NCBI RefSeq assembly: GCF_014633365.1
Contig: NC_068348.1
Location: forward strand, 124,001 to 188,000
From: Diospyros lotus
Lineage: Eukaryota; Streptophyta; Magnoliopsida; Ericales; Ebenaceae
Length of the DNA stretch: 64,000 nucleotides
Direction of reading: 5' to 3'
The number at the start of each line of letters is the position of its first letter. Within the stretch, counting starts at the first letter, position 1. Positions 23,743 through 36,299 of this stretch are shown here, one piece after another. The position numbers were made by a program, and so were the translations under genes. The notes beneath the pieces were generated by a model, which made no database searches, had not been told where the DNA came from, and saw nothing but the letters and a program-made list of their open reading frames with translations.

Positions 23743-26687
23743 ATGATGGATAGAAATTGGATGAATGAACATAGAGTTAGTAAAAGGTACATTGATGGAG
23801 TGGAAGAATTCTTAAGTTTGGCATTTGCTAAAGCAAATATCAATGGAAAAATAACATGCCCATGTAAGAAGTGTGGGAATGGACTGTGGGCAACTAGGTA
23901 AGAGGCAAAAGATCATTTGATATGCTTTGGGTTTATTAAAGGATATACAAAATGGACAGCCCATGGAGAAGGTTCATCATTTGTGGGATCTGAAACACAT
24001 GCTCCTAATGACCTATTTATGAATGATGAGATGCATGAGTTATTATATGATGCATTTGGCATCCCAAATGAACATGTAAATGACGATGACCCAATGAATA
24101 TTGTAGAAGAATCTAATGAAATGACTGAGACATTTTATAAGTTGCTTCATGAAGCTAAACAAGAACTCTTCCCCGGGAGTAAGTTTTCATTGTTATCATT
24201 TCTTGTTCGCCTATTTCACATTAAATGTCTTGGAAATTGGTCAAACAAGTCATTTTCAATGTTATTGGAGTTGTTAAAGGATGCATTTCCTGAGGGGGGG
24301 CAAATTACCAAAATCTTACTACAAGACAAAGAAAGTGTTTAAGGGACTTGGCCTTGAGTGTAGAAAAATCCACGCATGTCCAAATGATTGCATATTTTAT
24401 CATAAGGAATATGAGACAGCCACAGAATGTTATCAATGTCAGACTCCTAGATACAAAATACCTACAAATAGGTTGCAAATTAAATGATGGAGAAATGAGC
24501 ATAGATACAAGTGAGACAAAAATCCTTGCTAAGGTATTATTCTATTTCCCATTGAAACCAAGATTGCAAAGGCTATTCGTGTCTTCAAAAATTTCCTCCT
24601 TTATGAAATGGCATAAGGAGGACCGAATTAAAGATGGATACATGCGGCACCCGGCAGATTCTCTATCTTGGCAGACTTTTGACTTCAAGCATCCTGAGTT
24701 TTCTAAAGATCCACGTAATGTTAGACTTGGATTAGTATGTGATGGATTTAACCCATTTAGGACAATGAGTAGTACTCATAGTACTTGGCCAGTTATCCTA
24801 ATGCCATACAACCTCCCTCCTTAGATGTGTATGAAACAACCTTTTCTCATGTTATCGTTGCTCATCCCTGGCCCTTCACCACCTGGAAATAACCTTGATG
24901 TATACTTACAACCTTTGATAGAGGACTTAAAGGAATTATGGGATGGGGTAAACACATATGATGTATCTACTAAGGAAAATTTTAAAATGCGTGCAACTAT
25001 TATGTGGACTATTAGTGACTTGCCTGCCTATGCTAACTTATCTGGATGGAGCACAAAAGGAAAGCTTGCTTACCCCTCATGTCATAAGTATACATGTTCT
25101 GAACGATTGCAAAAAAGTGGGAAATCATGTTACATGGGTCATCGAGGATTCTTGGATGTTGATCATGCCAGTACGTCAAAAATCTTTGTTCGAAATCACT
25201 CCACTCTGTTGATTTGGTTCAAATGGAATACCAAATTGCATTAATACTTTATCACCTAGAAAGGATTTTCCCTCCATCATTCTTTGATGTTATGGTGCAT
25301 TTACCGATTCACTTAGCAACAAAAGCTAAACTTGTTGGGCCTGTGCATTATCGTTGGATGTATCCTATTGAGAGGTAAGTAATACTCATTGCTTCTAATT
25401 TGTCAAATTTTATTTAGATATCATTCCTTTGAAAGAAAACATAATCACTTTTTCATCATTGGGCTTCTTATAGGTACTTGTCCACATTAAAGTCATATGT
25501 AAGAAACAGATCTCATCCAGAGGGTTCCATTGCTGAAGGTTATTTAGCAAATGAATGTTTAACCTTTTGTTCTAGATATTTTGATGACACTGAAACCAAA
25601 TTCAATTGGCCAAGTAGAAATTCTAATGAAAGAAATGTTAGCAATGTTGAGTTACCAATATTTGCAATGCAAGGACAATCATTTGGAAAAGAAGAGATGG
25701 TTGTTTTAAATAGAGAAACATTAGAAATGGCACATAAATATGTGTTGTTTAATTGTGACGCAATTCAAGAATTTATTCAGTAAGTCAATAATTATTTTTC
25801 ATTAATTTTAATAGAGTATAAATAGCTCTTTTGTATCCTTATATTCTACTATATGCATAGACAACATGAGACTATAATAAACAATCAATATCCTCGTCTT
25901 TCTAAATGACAAAGGGCTATTAAACACATCGAGGAATTTACTTCATGGTTTAGTGACACAGTAAGTTTTTATTCCGTAACCTTGGTTTCAATTTTTTTAA
26001 TTTATTTATTTATTTTTGTTTTCATAATCTGATCCTTCATTTATTTAGGTTGGAGAAATGTTTCCTGCTGGAAATGAGGATATATCTGAAGAGCTTCGAG
26101 CTCTTACTCAAGGTCCTAATTGTGTTGCAAGAAAGTACAAGGGTTTTATTATTAATGGTTTTAGATTTCGTGTGAAAGAAGTTGAGGAAAAGAGAAAAAC
26201 TCAAAATAGTGGGGTTATTGTTACTGCCAAGACAGAAAGTTATGCTAGTGTGAGGGATAACAACCCCATATTAGGAGATGTCACATATTATGGAGTTCTG
26301 AATGATATTTTAGAGTTAGATTATCTCAGTGGTAAAAAAGTGACGCTATTCAATTGTGATTGGGTTTCTCAAAGAAACGGAAAGAAAGAAAATGATGATG
26401 GTTTCACCTTAGTCAATTTCACTAGACTCATGCCCACAGATGAGCCATTTATTTTAGCTTCTCAAGCATAACAAGTGTTTTATGTGGAAGACCCTACAGA
26501 AAAAGACTGGCATGTTGTAATAAGAACCACACCTAGAGACCAATTTGATCAAAAAGTCAATTCATGTGAGGATGATATAGAGACTCAACTGCAAAGCCAT
26601 GCATACAATCCTCAAATTCAAGATGGTGACATCAATGTTGATATTACATGGGCTAGGGAGCATGACGAATTTGATGCTTATGGTTGA
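23743..26687 (+). pseudogene. CACTA transposase, TNP2-like (Transposase_21 family), decayed
   Basis: Domains in order: Transpos_assoc (from ATG 23743; MDRNWM, CPCKKCGNG), the IHACPNDCIFYHKEY cysteine block (about 24370), Transposase_21 (PADSLSWQTFD, RNVRLGLVCDGFNPF, WTISDLPAYANLSGW), DUF4218 (PPSFFDVMVHLPIHL, YRWMYPIER, PEGSIAEGYLANEC) and DUF4216 (26049-26687; GDVTYYGVLNDILELDY). Introns with GT/AG ends at 25375-25473, 25780-25860 and 25961-26048 restore the expected joins. Lesions: stop at 23899, frameshift in a run of seven G (24294-24300), frameshift near 24480, stop at 24822 (TAG where a Trp codon is usual), frameshift near 25170, stops near 25244, 25908 and 26469. In intact elements the protein cuts and joins the CACTA ends. 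Confidence 0.92.
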
Positions 26688-26962
26688 TATGGTTCATTAT
26701 TATTTTTTTATGTTATAACTTTGTGCAACTTTCAATTCTATGCTTTTCTAAATTGAGTTTGTAGTTTTTAATGCTTTCTCCTTTGGGTTTTATGCACAAT
26801 TAATTCATTTTTCATTATAGAAAACTATATATCAAGATTGTGTTGTCTTAATTAGCTATTTCAATTATCTAAATACTATTTGTGTGTTGTTCCATTAGTT
26901 TGGTACATAGAATCATTGTTATATAACAGTGAGCATTGCTACATTCACACAAATTCATCTTG

Positions 26963-29249
26963 ATGGCACCAAAGACTAGAATTGGATGTATGTTTGATGG
27001 GTTGGACTCAAACCAGTCAAGAAGAGATTTAAGCAACACTCAAACCAATACAGTCTCAGGTAATCTATCAACTTTTCTAATTCAGCTTTGCTCATTTCAT
27101 TTTATACTTCTATAATGTTTTGGAATAGACAATGGTATCAAGAAGAATGTACAAGGGCCAACATTTATGAGAAAAATTTGGGCTAGAGATAAGCAAGAGG
27201 CTATTCAAGTTGAATTTAATGACCTAGGGCAACCTATTGATGAAAAGTCATCAAGTGAATTATCTCACTTCTTGGAAACTATAGCACGCAATGGAAGATA
27301 CGCACCATTACATTATAAGAATTGGATCAAAGTACCTCAAACTTATAAAAAAGAGATGTTGACCCAAGTTCAGGTATTGGTGTACTTCGTTCTTTATATT
27401 ATAACAATATTGTATAATATCATTGTTCTTACTTATTCTTCTATCAAATTGATTTGTCTTTTTTTTTTGGAAAAGTTTCAACTTCCTCCTGGTCAATAGG
27501 ATTGGATATTGAAATCCATCGCCAAAAAGTGGAGAAATTGGAAATCTTTCATGAAAACAAACTATTATGATCCAAATGCATCTCTTGTTGAACAAATGAA
27601 AAATGTTCCTGAAAGAGTTCTTGAAGACCGATGGAAGGAGTTGGTAACTTTTTGGAATTCTGATGCATCAAAGGTGTGTGTAAAGTTATACTTTAACTCG
27701 TGGTATTTTTCAATTAATTACTCTTACAAACTTTGCCATGTATTCTAGAGAGTTAGTGATAGGAATAAAGTGAGTCGAGGACATCAAAAAATGGTACACC
27801 GAAACGGTAAGATGAGTTTCGCTAGAGTGGCAGAGAAAAAGGTAACTTCTACTTCCTTTCAAAATGCTATGTATAATTGAATTTTAATGAAATAAATATT
27901 ATTTTTGTTTCTCATTAATTATATTTGTCATGATTGGAAGTATTCAATTTTATATCTTTGTTTAACTATTATATAATATATAAATATTTACATTGTATGC
28001 AAAAAAAGGAACTTGGCTATTACCCATCATGCTCTACCTTGTTCATTAAGTGTTCTCAAAAGGTGAAACTCCGAGAAATGAGGCAGCTAGTCAAGCAATG
28101 GTAATAGTTAAATAAAAATAATAATAATTTATTTGTCCATTTGTTTATATTTATTCTTTGAATATATTTTTTTTTTTTTTGTAGGAAGCAATGCGTGAGG
28201 TAACTATTAATGCTCCAGAAGGTCCACGAAATGACCGAAATGAAAATGATAGTTACTCTCAAGTTATGGGAAAGGAGAAAGGTGGGCATGTACGTATGTA
28301 TGGCTTAGGTGTTTGTCCTTCAGATCTTTATGGTCCAACACCTAGTCGTGCAACGTCTCATAGGCTTGCTATGAGTTATAAGAATGAATTGGAGATAATG
28401 AAGGAACAATACATGAATATGAATGAGCAGCTACAAGAATTGAGAGCTATGTGCATGGAAAATAGAGAAACACCTAGTAATAGTCATCCTATGCCATCTT
28501 CAAACCCTTCTAATCTTGTGTCATCTCTTCAGAGCAATATGGGTTTTTCTTCACCAACTTCAACTCGCCAACCAATTTGAGTAATTTTCTTACTATCTTC
28601 TTCATTGTAGTAGTTATGCACATTCGAGGATTACGACTTAAAATTGTTGTTTGGGACATTGTAACTTTAGGTTTTGACCCATTCGACGGTCTTTTCTATC
28701 TATTTAGTTTCATCTCTCTTTTTCTCTCCTTTTGTTTTCCATTATTCTATTTATGATGAGTTTTACAAGTAGTGTGATGCTACTTAAATTTTTGTTTTAT
28801 ATATGTTACTTTTTTGTTGAGGATGTTGTTGGATATTGAACTTGTATTATCCATTGTTATTTTGTTGGTAGATTCAAAATAGAATTTGTTTGAAAAGTAT
28901 AAATGACCCAACTCAAATTGTAGCAAAAGGAATTGTCCGGAGTATTGATACATCCACAGAGGTTGGTGGATCACGACTAGGACCTAATTGGTGTCAGGTA
29001 CATATTCAAGTGGCAGTAGAGTGGGATGAAGAATTGATAAGAAGATATGGAATGTTTGAAACCATTGGAGATGCCCTTGGAACACATGTTGCATGGCCAT
29101 TGTTCTTGGTACAATTATACTTTTATATTGTTGATTTCATCTTTCTTTAGAAAAACTTTGTTTCTATTTTACTAAGATATTTTTACTTTCTTTGTGTAGG
29201 TTGAACGTGATGAAAGTGATTATAGTTCAATAGATCATGGAGATTAGTT
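26963..29249 (+). pseudogene. Second CACTA gene, Transposase_24 (Ptta/En/Spm)-like, decayed
   Basis: From ATG 26963 the exon pieces read MAPKTRIG..., then GPTFMRKIWARDKQ...EFNDLGQPID (27131-27374) and KFQLPPGQ-stop-DWILKSIAKKWRNWKSFMKTNYYDP...VLEDRWKELVTFWNS (27476-27675), the signature of the Transposase_24 region. A coiled, Met/Glu-rich segment follows (28184-28580; NELEIMKEQYMNMNEQLQELRAM). A later exon (about 28884-29108) has GDALGTHVAWPL, resembling the C-terminal domain often seen in such proteins (DUF8039, uncertain). Introns have GT..AG ends. A stop at 27497 and a probable frameshift near 28050 mark decay. By position it corresponds to the regulatory, end-binding protein of En/Spm. 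Confidence 0.87.
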
Positions 29250-29504
29250 TTTTTTTTGTGTGTGTGTTATAATGGATGACAAATGACAATAATTGTTAGA
29301 TTTATGGATTTTTGGAGTAATTCTTTTTTTGACAAATCAATCATAGACCATGGAGGTATTGGTTTTGTATATGTATATGTGAAGTGGTTTTATTATGTGG
29401 TTTGGATTACTAAATTAGATGAAGAGATTTGTGACTATGTTGGTTGATATCAGATTTCAGAATTCAAAAATTTGTTCACCAGATCAATCTCTTTTGAAAA
29501 AAAA

Positions 29505-29945
29505 ATGCTTAAATTTATAGTTGTTTTCGAGGCATTTTTAAATGTCATCAGACGCTTAAATTTACAATTATTTTCGAGACATTTTTGAATGCCATTACAT
29601 GCTTAAATTTATAATTATTTTCGAGGCATTTTTTGAATGCCATTACATGCTTAAATTTATAATTGTTTTCGAGACATTTTTTGAATGCCATTACATGCTT
29701 AAATTTATAGTTGTTTTCGAGGCATTTTTGAATGCCATTACATGTTTAAATTTATAGTTATTTTTGAGGCATTTTTAAATGGCATTACATGCTTAAATTT
29801 ATAGTTGTTTTCAAGGCATTTTTGAATGTCATTGCATGCATAAATTTACAATTATTTTTGAGGCATTTTTAAATATCATTACATGCATAAATTTATAGTT
29901 ATTTTCGAGGCATTTTTAAATGCCATTATATGTAAAATGCGGGGA
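29505..29945 (+). repeat. Right subterminal repeat array of the CACTA element
   Basis: About nine tandem units of 46-48 bp built on GCTTAAATTTATAGTTGTTTTCGAGGCATTTTT followed by GAATGCCATTACAT. It shares only the GAGGCATTTTT core with the left array. A non-tandem stretch (29946-30107) leads to the terminus. Confidence 0.88.
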
Positions 29946-30110
29946 GATATCTTGGTGGATTTACACAGCATTTGTAAGTGTCTCAATAAACTTTTAGGGC
30001 ACGATTACATGTGACACTTTTGTTAGCGCCCTAATAGCTAAAATGCCCCAATAAACTATATATTAAGGCATTTTTAAATGCCTCGTAAACCCAAAATTGT
30101 TGTAGTGAAG

Positions 30111-31901
30111 ATTGATACAGCACATGTTATGACAACTTTTAAGAGTTGAAAATTATGGCAATTAAACGTATAACATCTTTTGAAGCACGAGAATTGACAA
30201 TGGTATTTATATGGACCAACAGTCTAAATATACTTTAGATAAGCATTTTAGTTATGGGTGCAAATTGACGAAGATTATATTTGGGAGTGTTGAAATTGTT
30301 TAAGTTAATTTTTTTGGTAATTGTACATAAGATAATAACTATTTTGTATATGATAATGATTTCAAGTTAGAGTTGGATCATAATTATGGATAATTATGAA
30401 ATTTTAGTTATACTTAATTTTAAATTATTTTAATTTATAAATAGGACTAATTTTTTTTTAGTTTTAATCATTGCATTGTATATATTATATTGTAAGGAGT
30501 TTAATTTTATGATTAATCCAAAAGAATATTCAAAATAAAATCTTGATTTTATCATATTTTGTAAAATATATTTTTTTTACATAATAAGAATATTTTTATT
30601 ACTTACACATTTTAATAAATTAACTTCACTTTTAAATTTATTAATATTTTCACATATTCTTTTTCCTCCCTCACACAGACAAGTGAAAATATATGTATCC
30701 CATTAGGTCCCCACCACTAACAATGGATGCAATTGTGACTTGATACTTTGGTCTGATATTCTTATTGCTCTGAACAGCGTGACTTTAGGTTAAGCAGCTT
30801 ATTATATACATTAAATAAAAATGATATTCCTATAATTTAAACACTCAATGTGATATTGAAATAATTTAAATATAAGTTATTTGTGTGATGCTATATTAAT
30901 GTATTATTTATTCACTTTTATAAAGATTTGAGAACACTCAAGATGTTAATAAACTGCTGCATTAGATGCCCCGATTGATCAAAGACAGGGTGTTTTGGGT
31001 TTGGGTAAATTCAGAAATTGATTTGACGTTTTTTCAAACTTAATTTAGTTTTTATTGTATTTCCTTAAACTCAATTAACAACTGACCCAATTTTACCTTG
31101 CTTATATAAGTAATATTATAACTCCATTGTTTATATAAATGCTACTATTGATTTGATTTTATTTTGTAATTGAAGTTGTTGGGAGTCCAAAATTTAATAT
31201 CCAAACATTATTGAATCAAATTTAGGCTTATCTTAAAACTCTAATTAACATGAACTATAAACACTCTCGAGTCTCTCATATCCCAAGTTCTACAATTTAC
31301 GAGGTTTAAGATTTGTCTCAGATTTGTCCTTTGGGTTGGGAGTTTTTTGTTCGAACACATGATAATTAAATTGCAATGGAATTGACCTTGTAATATTGTA
31401 CATATTATTTATTCTAGATCTATCATATACCATCTATAGAGGATGTCTTTACTACTATTTAGTCTATAATCATCTCTCTCGAAGCGTTAACTGGTGGTAA
31501 TGTTAATTGGTTGAAGAAAATTGTCCGTATTTTTTAGGGTTTAAATGGTATATATAGTTTTGATAATATATAGGAAAGAAAAACACAGATTCTTAAACCT
31601 AGTTGAGTGTGAAATTAATCTTCATACCAGTTAATTTTAGTAGATTGAAATAAACTAATACACACATATCTATTCTTTCTTTATATATATATATATATTA
31701 TCCATATTTTACCTAAGTTTTGGTGTTATGAATGGATGTCAATAAAATATTTTTCTAAAATAGTTTTTATGTATCTTCCTTAAAAAAATAAAAATTAATT
31801 ACATTAACAAGATTTGAATGCAAAATTTCTAAACAATAACTAATTTTTAAAACAACTTTACCACCACAATATAGTTTATTGGTTTTTTTTTTTTTTTTTT
31901 T
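30111..31901. other. AT-rich intergenic stretch
   Basis: No recognised gene or element terminus. It contains (TA)n at 31685-31699 and a run of T just before 31902. It continues the sequence interrupted by the CACTA element at 21055. Confidence 0.4.
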
Positions 31902-32735
31902 TGTGGCATAACCTATTAGGAGAGTCCTCTCAAAGCAATCAATGCATACACGTAAGTCCGAATGAAACACCTCCTTTAGTGTAAATGCCATCCCAAGGTC
32001 AAGGCCTATCTCCCATGGGGAAGCCCTTATTAGTCATCATTTATTTGAGACTAATTTCTTAGATTTGCATGATTTTCCCCCAATCGAGCTTCACTTTCAA
32101 GAAGAATCTAGATAAATAGGTCCTCTACTTACATTACAATGCACTTTGCCTATTCTAAGCCCATCTCCTTTTGGGGGGCCTTCCCTATTAAAGATAGAGG
32201 AGGGGGGGGGGGGGGGGGAGGGTTCTCCTAAAGGCCTTTCAGTGCTTAATCTTTAGACAAAATCGCGATCGAGAAAGAAGCACCACATCTTCTCAGGAAG
32301 GAGCACCGTACCCTCGCACACGCGACACGTGTCCTTATCCTTCATGTTGCTTATAAATACCTCTCACACTCAGCTTGGGGATAAGTAGAAACAAAACATG
32401 ACCTCACACCGAGACTATTATTATGTTATCACTTTTCCTCTTCATACTCCCCCTTTCATGCAACATCCCTACATTGCATTTCTATATTTTGCACTATATG
32501 AAGACTTCTTCTAACTTAAGCATTAGAAGACCCACACAAGAGAAATCCCTACGTGCCCTTGACTGTTTTCTATTTTGCAGACTTTATAGAAGATGAAGAG
32601 TCCTTTGCCACTGCTTCTCAATCTCAATCTTTCTAGCTCCACAACTCTACCCACTAATAGATCAAGCTTCCTCCAGGCTAGTGAGCCAGGTCTTCCCTAG
32701 ACAGCTATCCTCTTCCTTGGCTTTCGTGGATCAAT
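31902..32735 (+). repeat. 5' LTR of the old Tat-like element
   Basis: TATA box TATAAATA near 32351. A run of 17 G at 32202-32218 lies before it. Many substitutions and indels against the 3' copy indicate an old insertion. Confidence 0.68.
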
Positions 32736-34130
32736 GAGAGAGCCCAAATGGATCTTTAATTTGTGGAAAACGTACAAAAGCTCAAAGACGACGTCCCCCC
32801 AAGGTGCCTTAAAGCCATTCTCGCCCTCCGTTAAAGTCGTAACAGAAGGCCCTAAAAGCCAAAGCCAGTTCCTTTGGGACAACATATGCCTTCAATGGCC
32901 AATATATATCATGTGAAGTCTCTAGAGCCATTCCTGATAGGGCTACATTCTCAAGACTCTTGGATTGGCATTTGGGGAGGAGAATATAGTTATTCATACC
33001 TTCTCCAAAAGACTCCCCATCTTTTGAGAAAGAAAATGCTTCGCAGCTCCTCCTAGAATGCCCTATCCTCATGTTCCACCAGTTAACACTCAGACCACTA
33101 GAGGACGCATTATGGTACATCAAGATCTCCCTAAGTGAGAGACAAATCTTGAAGATGGCCTTGTCGTGCTTGAAGAAGTTTCTGACCCTTCTTTTAGTGA
33201 TTAGCTTTTCCCATCGTAAAGGCACTTGGTTATGATCATTAGGCTTCATCTTTCCCTATCATCATTCCTCAAGATTGCCCTTGCAGATCACATGTGGAAG
33301 GGGGGAAAAGATGATGGAGAAGGCCAAAAAGGCACCTAGCGTCCCTTAGATCAACAAAAAGAGGGTTGCCTACTTGTGGCCATTCTCCAGAAGTACATGT
33401 CCCCCGTAGCCTCTTGTATCCATTTCTCCTTCATATCTGGAGCTATGATGGAGATGGTGTACTAGCTTTCCCAAAGCATGTGTACCTAACCACGGAGGAA
33501 GGTGTCTACCATGATGAAGGCCTATCTAACATCTATCAGCTTCATATGGATAATAGACTACAAGTAGAAGATATTTGAAAGATGTAGCTCCCTAAGCAAG
33601 CATAACCTTTCCAATCGCCTTGGATAGGCTCGTTCTTAGCTATCACTCCAGAAGAAGACATAAGTACTTGAAGACATGCTTTTTTTTTTCCTTTAAAAAA
33701 CATTGTATTTGAACTAAGAAGCAAAGAACAGATGTGGGAATAAACGAGGGAATGTCCGAAGAAGTACCTTTAATGAAGTTTTCCCATAGTTATTAGTGTG
33801 CCCAGCACATAACTTTCGACCTTCCGGAATAATTCAAAAACATCAATCCTCTTTCATGGAGAATAAGCTACAAATGAAAGGCCATCTCCTCGAGACAAAG
33901 AACAATTGTGCTCTAAGAGTGAAGCTCTCAACTAAGACTGTAGGCCCCCCTTAAAAAAAAAAAAAAGAAAGACAAGAAAGAGAAAGCCAGTCTTTTCTCA
34001 AGGCCATGGCCAAGTATGAACATGGGACATCCCTGCCTCGAAGGCCATGAATTAGGAGCAATTCAACAATCTTTTTCGACAATCTCATGTTGCCTATACT
34101 ATTCCACTAAAGCAGTTTTGCCCACTATCT
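32736..34130. other. Element interior, no recognised coding domain
   Basis: The longest ORF is 146 residues on the minus strand (32809-33249). It resembles no retroelement protein I know. Poly-A and poly-T tracts lie near 33681 and 33954. Confidence 0.4.
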
Positions 34131-34139
34131 TTAAACTAT

Positions 34140-35640
34140 TGGCTTACTCTATGATCCAGCCGTGGATGTAGGTGCAATACCAAACCACCAAAACAAAACA
34201 TTTAGTCACAGATGTAGTTGCAATATGGAATTGTCAAAACAAAACATTTTTCCACAGATGTAGGTGCAATACCAAACTACTGAAACAAAACATTTAGTTG
34301 CACATATAACTGCAATACCATACAGCCCAAACAAGACATCTAATCATAGATGTAGGTGCAAATACTGAAATGAAAAAAAAAAAAAAAAACTTTTCATATA
34401 TAAGAATGTAGGCCTACGACTAAACTACATCACCAAAATCACAACATTTTTCATCAACACTAGTATTACTATCATCATCAGCAGCAGCAACATCATTATC
34501 ATTATCATTGTCATGATCATCAACATGGTTTATGTCTGCACCATTATATCAGGTTCCCATGCCTCTCGAGCTGGGTAGCGAAAACAACCCCATATCATGG
34601 ATGTAGGCAAAATGCTAAACCACCAATCAAAGTCTTGTATCGTGGACGTAGGCGCAATGCTAAACCACTAATCAAAATTATCTCTAAAGGATGTAGGTTG
34701 GCTCACACCGAACCACGTTACCAAAATCTCCTACAAATTTAAGGCAATTCGAACTGCAATAACAAAATCTCAAGACTTTGGCACCTCGTGGAAACCCACT
34801 GACCATGATATCAATATGGGACTTGAGGCTTTCATCCACTTTACTAGTGCCCCACGCTGACATAGGTTGGTTTCACCCAACTGCGACATCAAAACCTTAC
34901 CACGGATGTAGGCTAAGGGGAGCTAAATTGCGCACCAAAATTTTACTCCAGGTCAAGATAAGCCTTTTCGCAAATGTAGGTAACCCAAACTGTGACACCA
35001 AAAGCGCAGATATAATTTGGTTTATGCCAAACCGTGTTAACAAAATCACCCATCTACGAATGAAAACTAGGTTGAACTGCGGAAACAAAATCTCTTTATG
35101 ATTCTCTGGTTGTAGAAGTAGGCACCATACACTAAACTACCATAAGAAAACCTTTCTTAGAATTCTATCTCAAATGTAGACAAGTTGAACTGTGGAAACA
35201 AAATTTCTTTATGGTTATCTAGATGCGGAAGTTGGCATTACACATCAAACTACCTTAACAAAACCTTTCTTAGGATTCTATCGCGTAGATGTAAACTAGG
35301 TCGAATCACAGAAACAAAATCTCTTTATGGTTCTTTACTTGCAAAAGTAGACACCATATGCAGAACCATTGTAACAAAACTTGGTTGCGGAAGTAGGCAA
35401 CATACGCTAAAATGCCTTAACAAAACTGGGTTGTAGAAGTAAGCACCATACATCGAATTGCCTTAACAAAATTTGGTTGTGGAGGCAAGTACCATGTGTT
35501 GAATGCTTTAACAAAATTTTCCCCATAATTCTGTTGTGGAGGTAGGCATCGCATGCTAAATCTCCTTAACAAAATTTATTTCATAATTTTGTTGCGAACA
35601 TAGGGTCATCGAAATTGTAGAAACAAAATCTCGAAAATCT
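34140..35640. repeat. Long, highly diverged tandem array (about 1.5 kb)
   Basis: The phrases GATGTAGGTGCAATACC and AACYACC..AACAAAA recur about every 55-60 bp from 34155 to 34900. From 34900 to 35640 a related unit recurs with GTAGGCACCATAC...CTAAACTACC...AACAAAACC and TGAACTGYGGAAACAAAATC, in places as a 110-120 bp higher unit. Divergence is large, but the spacing persists across 1.5 kb. Confidence 0.75.
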
Positions 35641-36299
35641 TCCTTAGCATTCACCTCAAAGGTACGCCCTGAGAAAGTGATACGTACTTATTTCTTTTTA
35701 TGTTAAGACAACTTATCTTCCTTCTTGCAAACCCTCCCCTCCCAAGTGTAGTAAGGAAATCAGAGTATTTTTTCCTTTTGTTGTTGTCATAACAAGAAAA
35801 GAAAAGTAGGTGCATCTAGTTGTAAATTGTATCCTGCCTTGAGCTAATGCTTTATTCTAATTCTTCCATTCCTTTTTCTAACATTCGTGATTTTACAAGA
35901 TTATGAGGAATTGGATAAATGAGTGTCAGGTACTTCTAACCTTGTCACTTGCATAACACGTACATGCATGCACAAACCATACATTACAAAAAACTCCTCA
36001 AATTTTCAAAAGAATTCTATTTGTTGTACTTTGTTCTGTACCGATCATCAGCTTCTTAAGTGAAGAGAGAGAGATTGGGGGGGGGGGGGGGAAGAAACCT
36101 GAACCTATTCCAAAGGACCAAGCTTATAAAAATAGTCAGAAGGTGCCTCTGGAGTCCAAACTGATATACGAACTGGTCCACTTTAGAGGATCCTTGTAAT
36201 TCCTAGGGAGGATTAGGATTTGGCAAGAACAGGCTCTAGGGCCCTAGCAAGTTTGACTATCATCTTGAGTATCTACTATCAAAACTTATTCCGAGGTGT

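Larger units (their letters stand above)
21056..30107 (+). mobile_element. Complete CACTA (En/Spm) DNA transposon
   Basis: It starts CACTACAATAGAAAAC (21056) and ends TTGTTGTAGTG (30107), the inverted CACTA terminus. The 3-bp target duplication is AAG on both sides (21053-21055, 30108-30110). Different subterminal repeat arrays flank two plus-strand transposase genes in the usual order: TNP2-like (23743-26687), then a Transposase_24-like gene (26963-29249). Both carry stops, and the TNP2-like gene also frameshifts. The ends look intact, so the element may still be movable in trans. Confidence 0.93.

Noticed and set aside
21064..29945. CRISPR-like spaced repeats
   Set aside because: The tandem units have no unique spacers and lie at the ends of a CACTA transposon.
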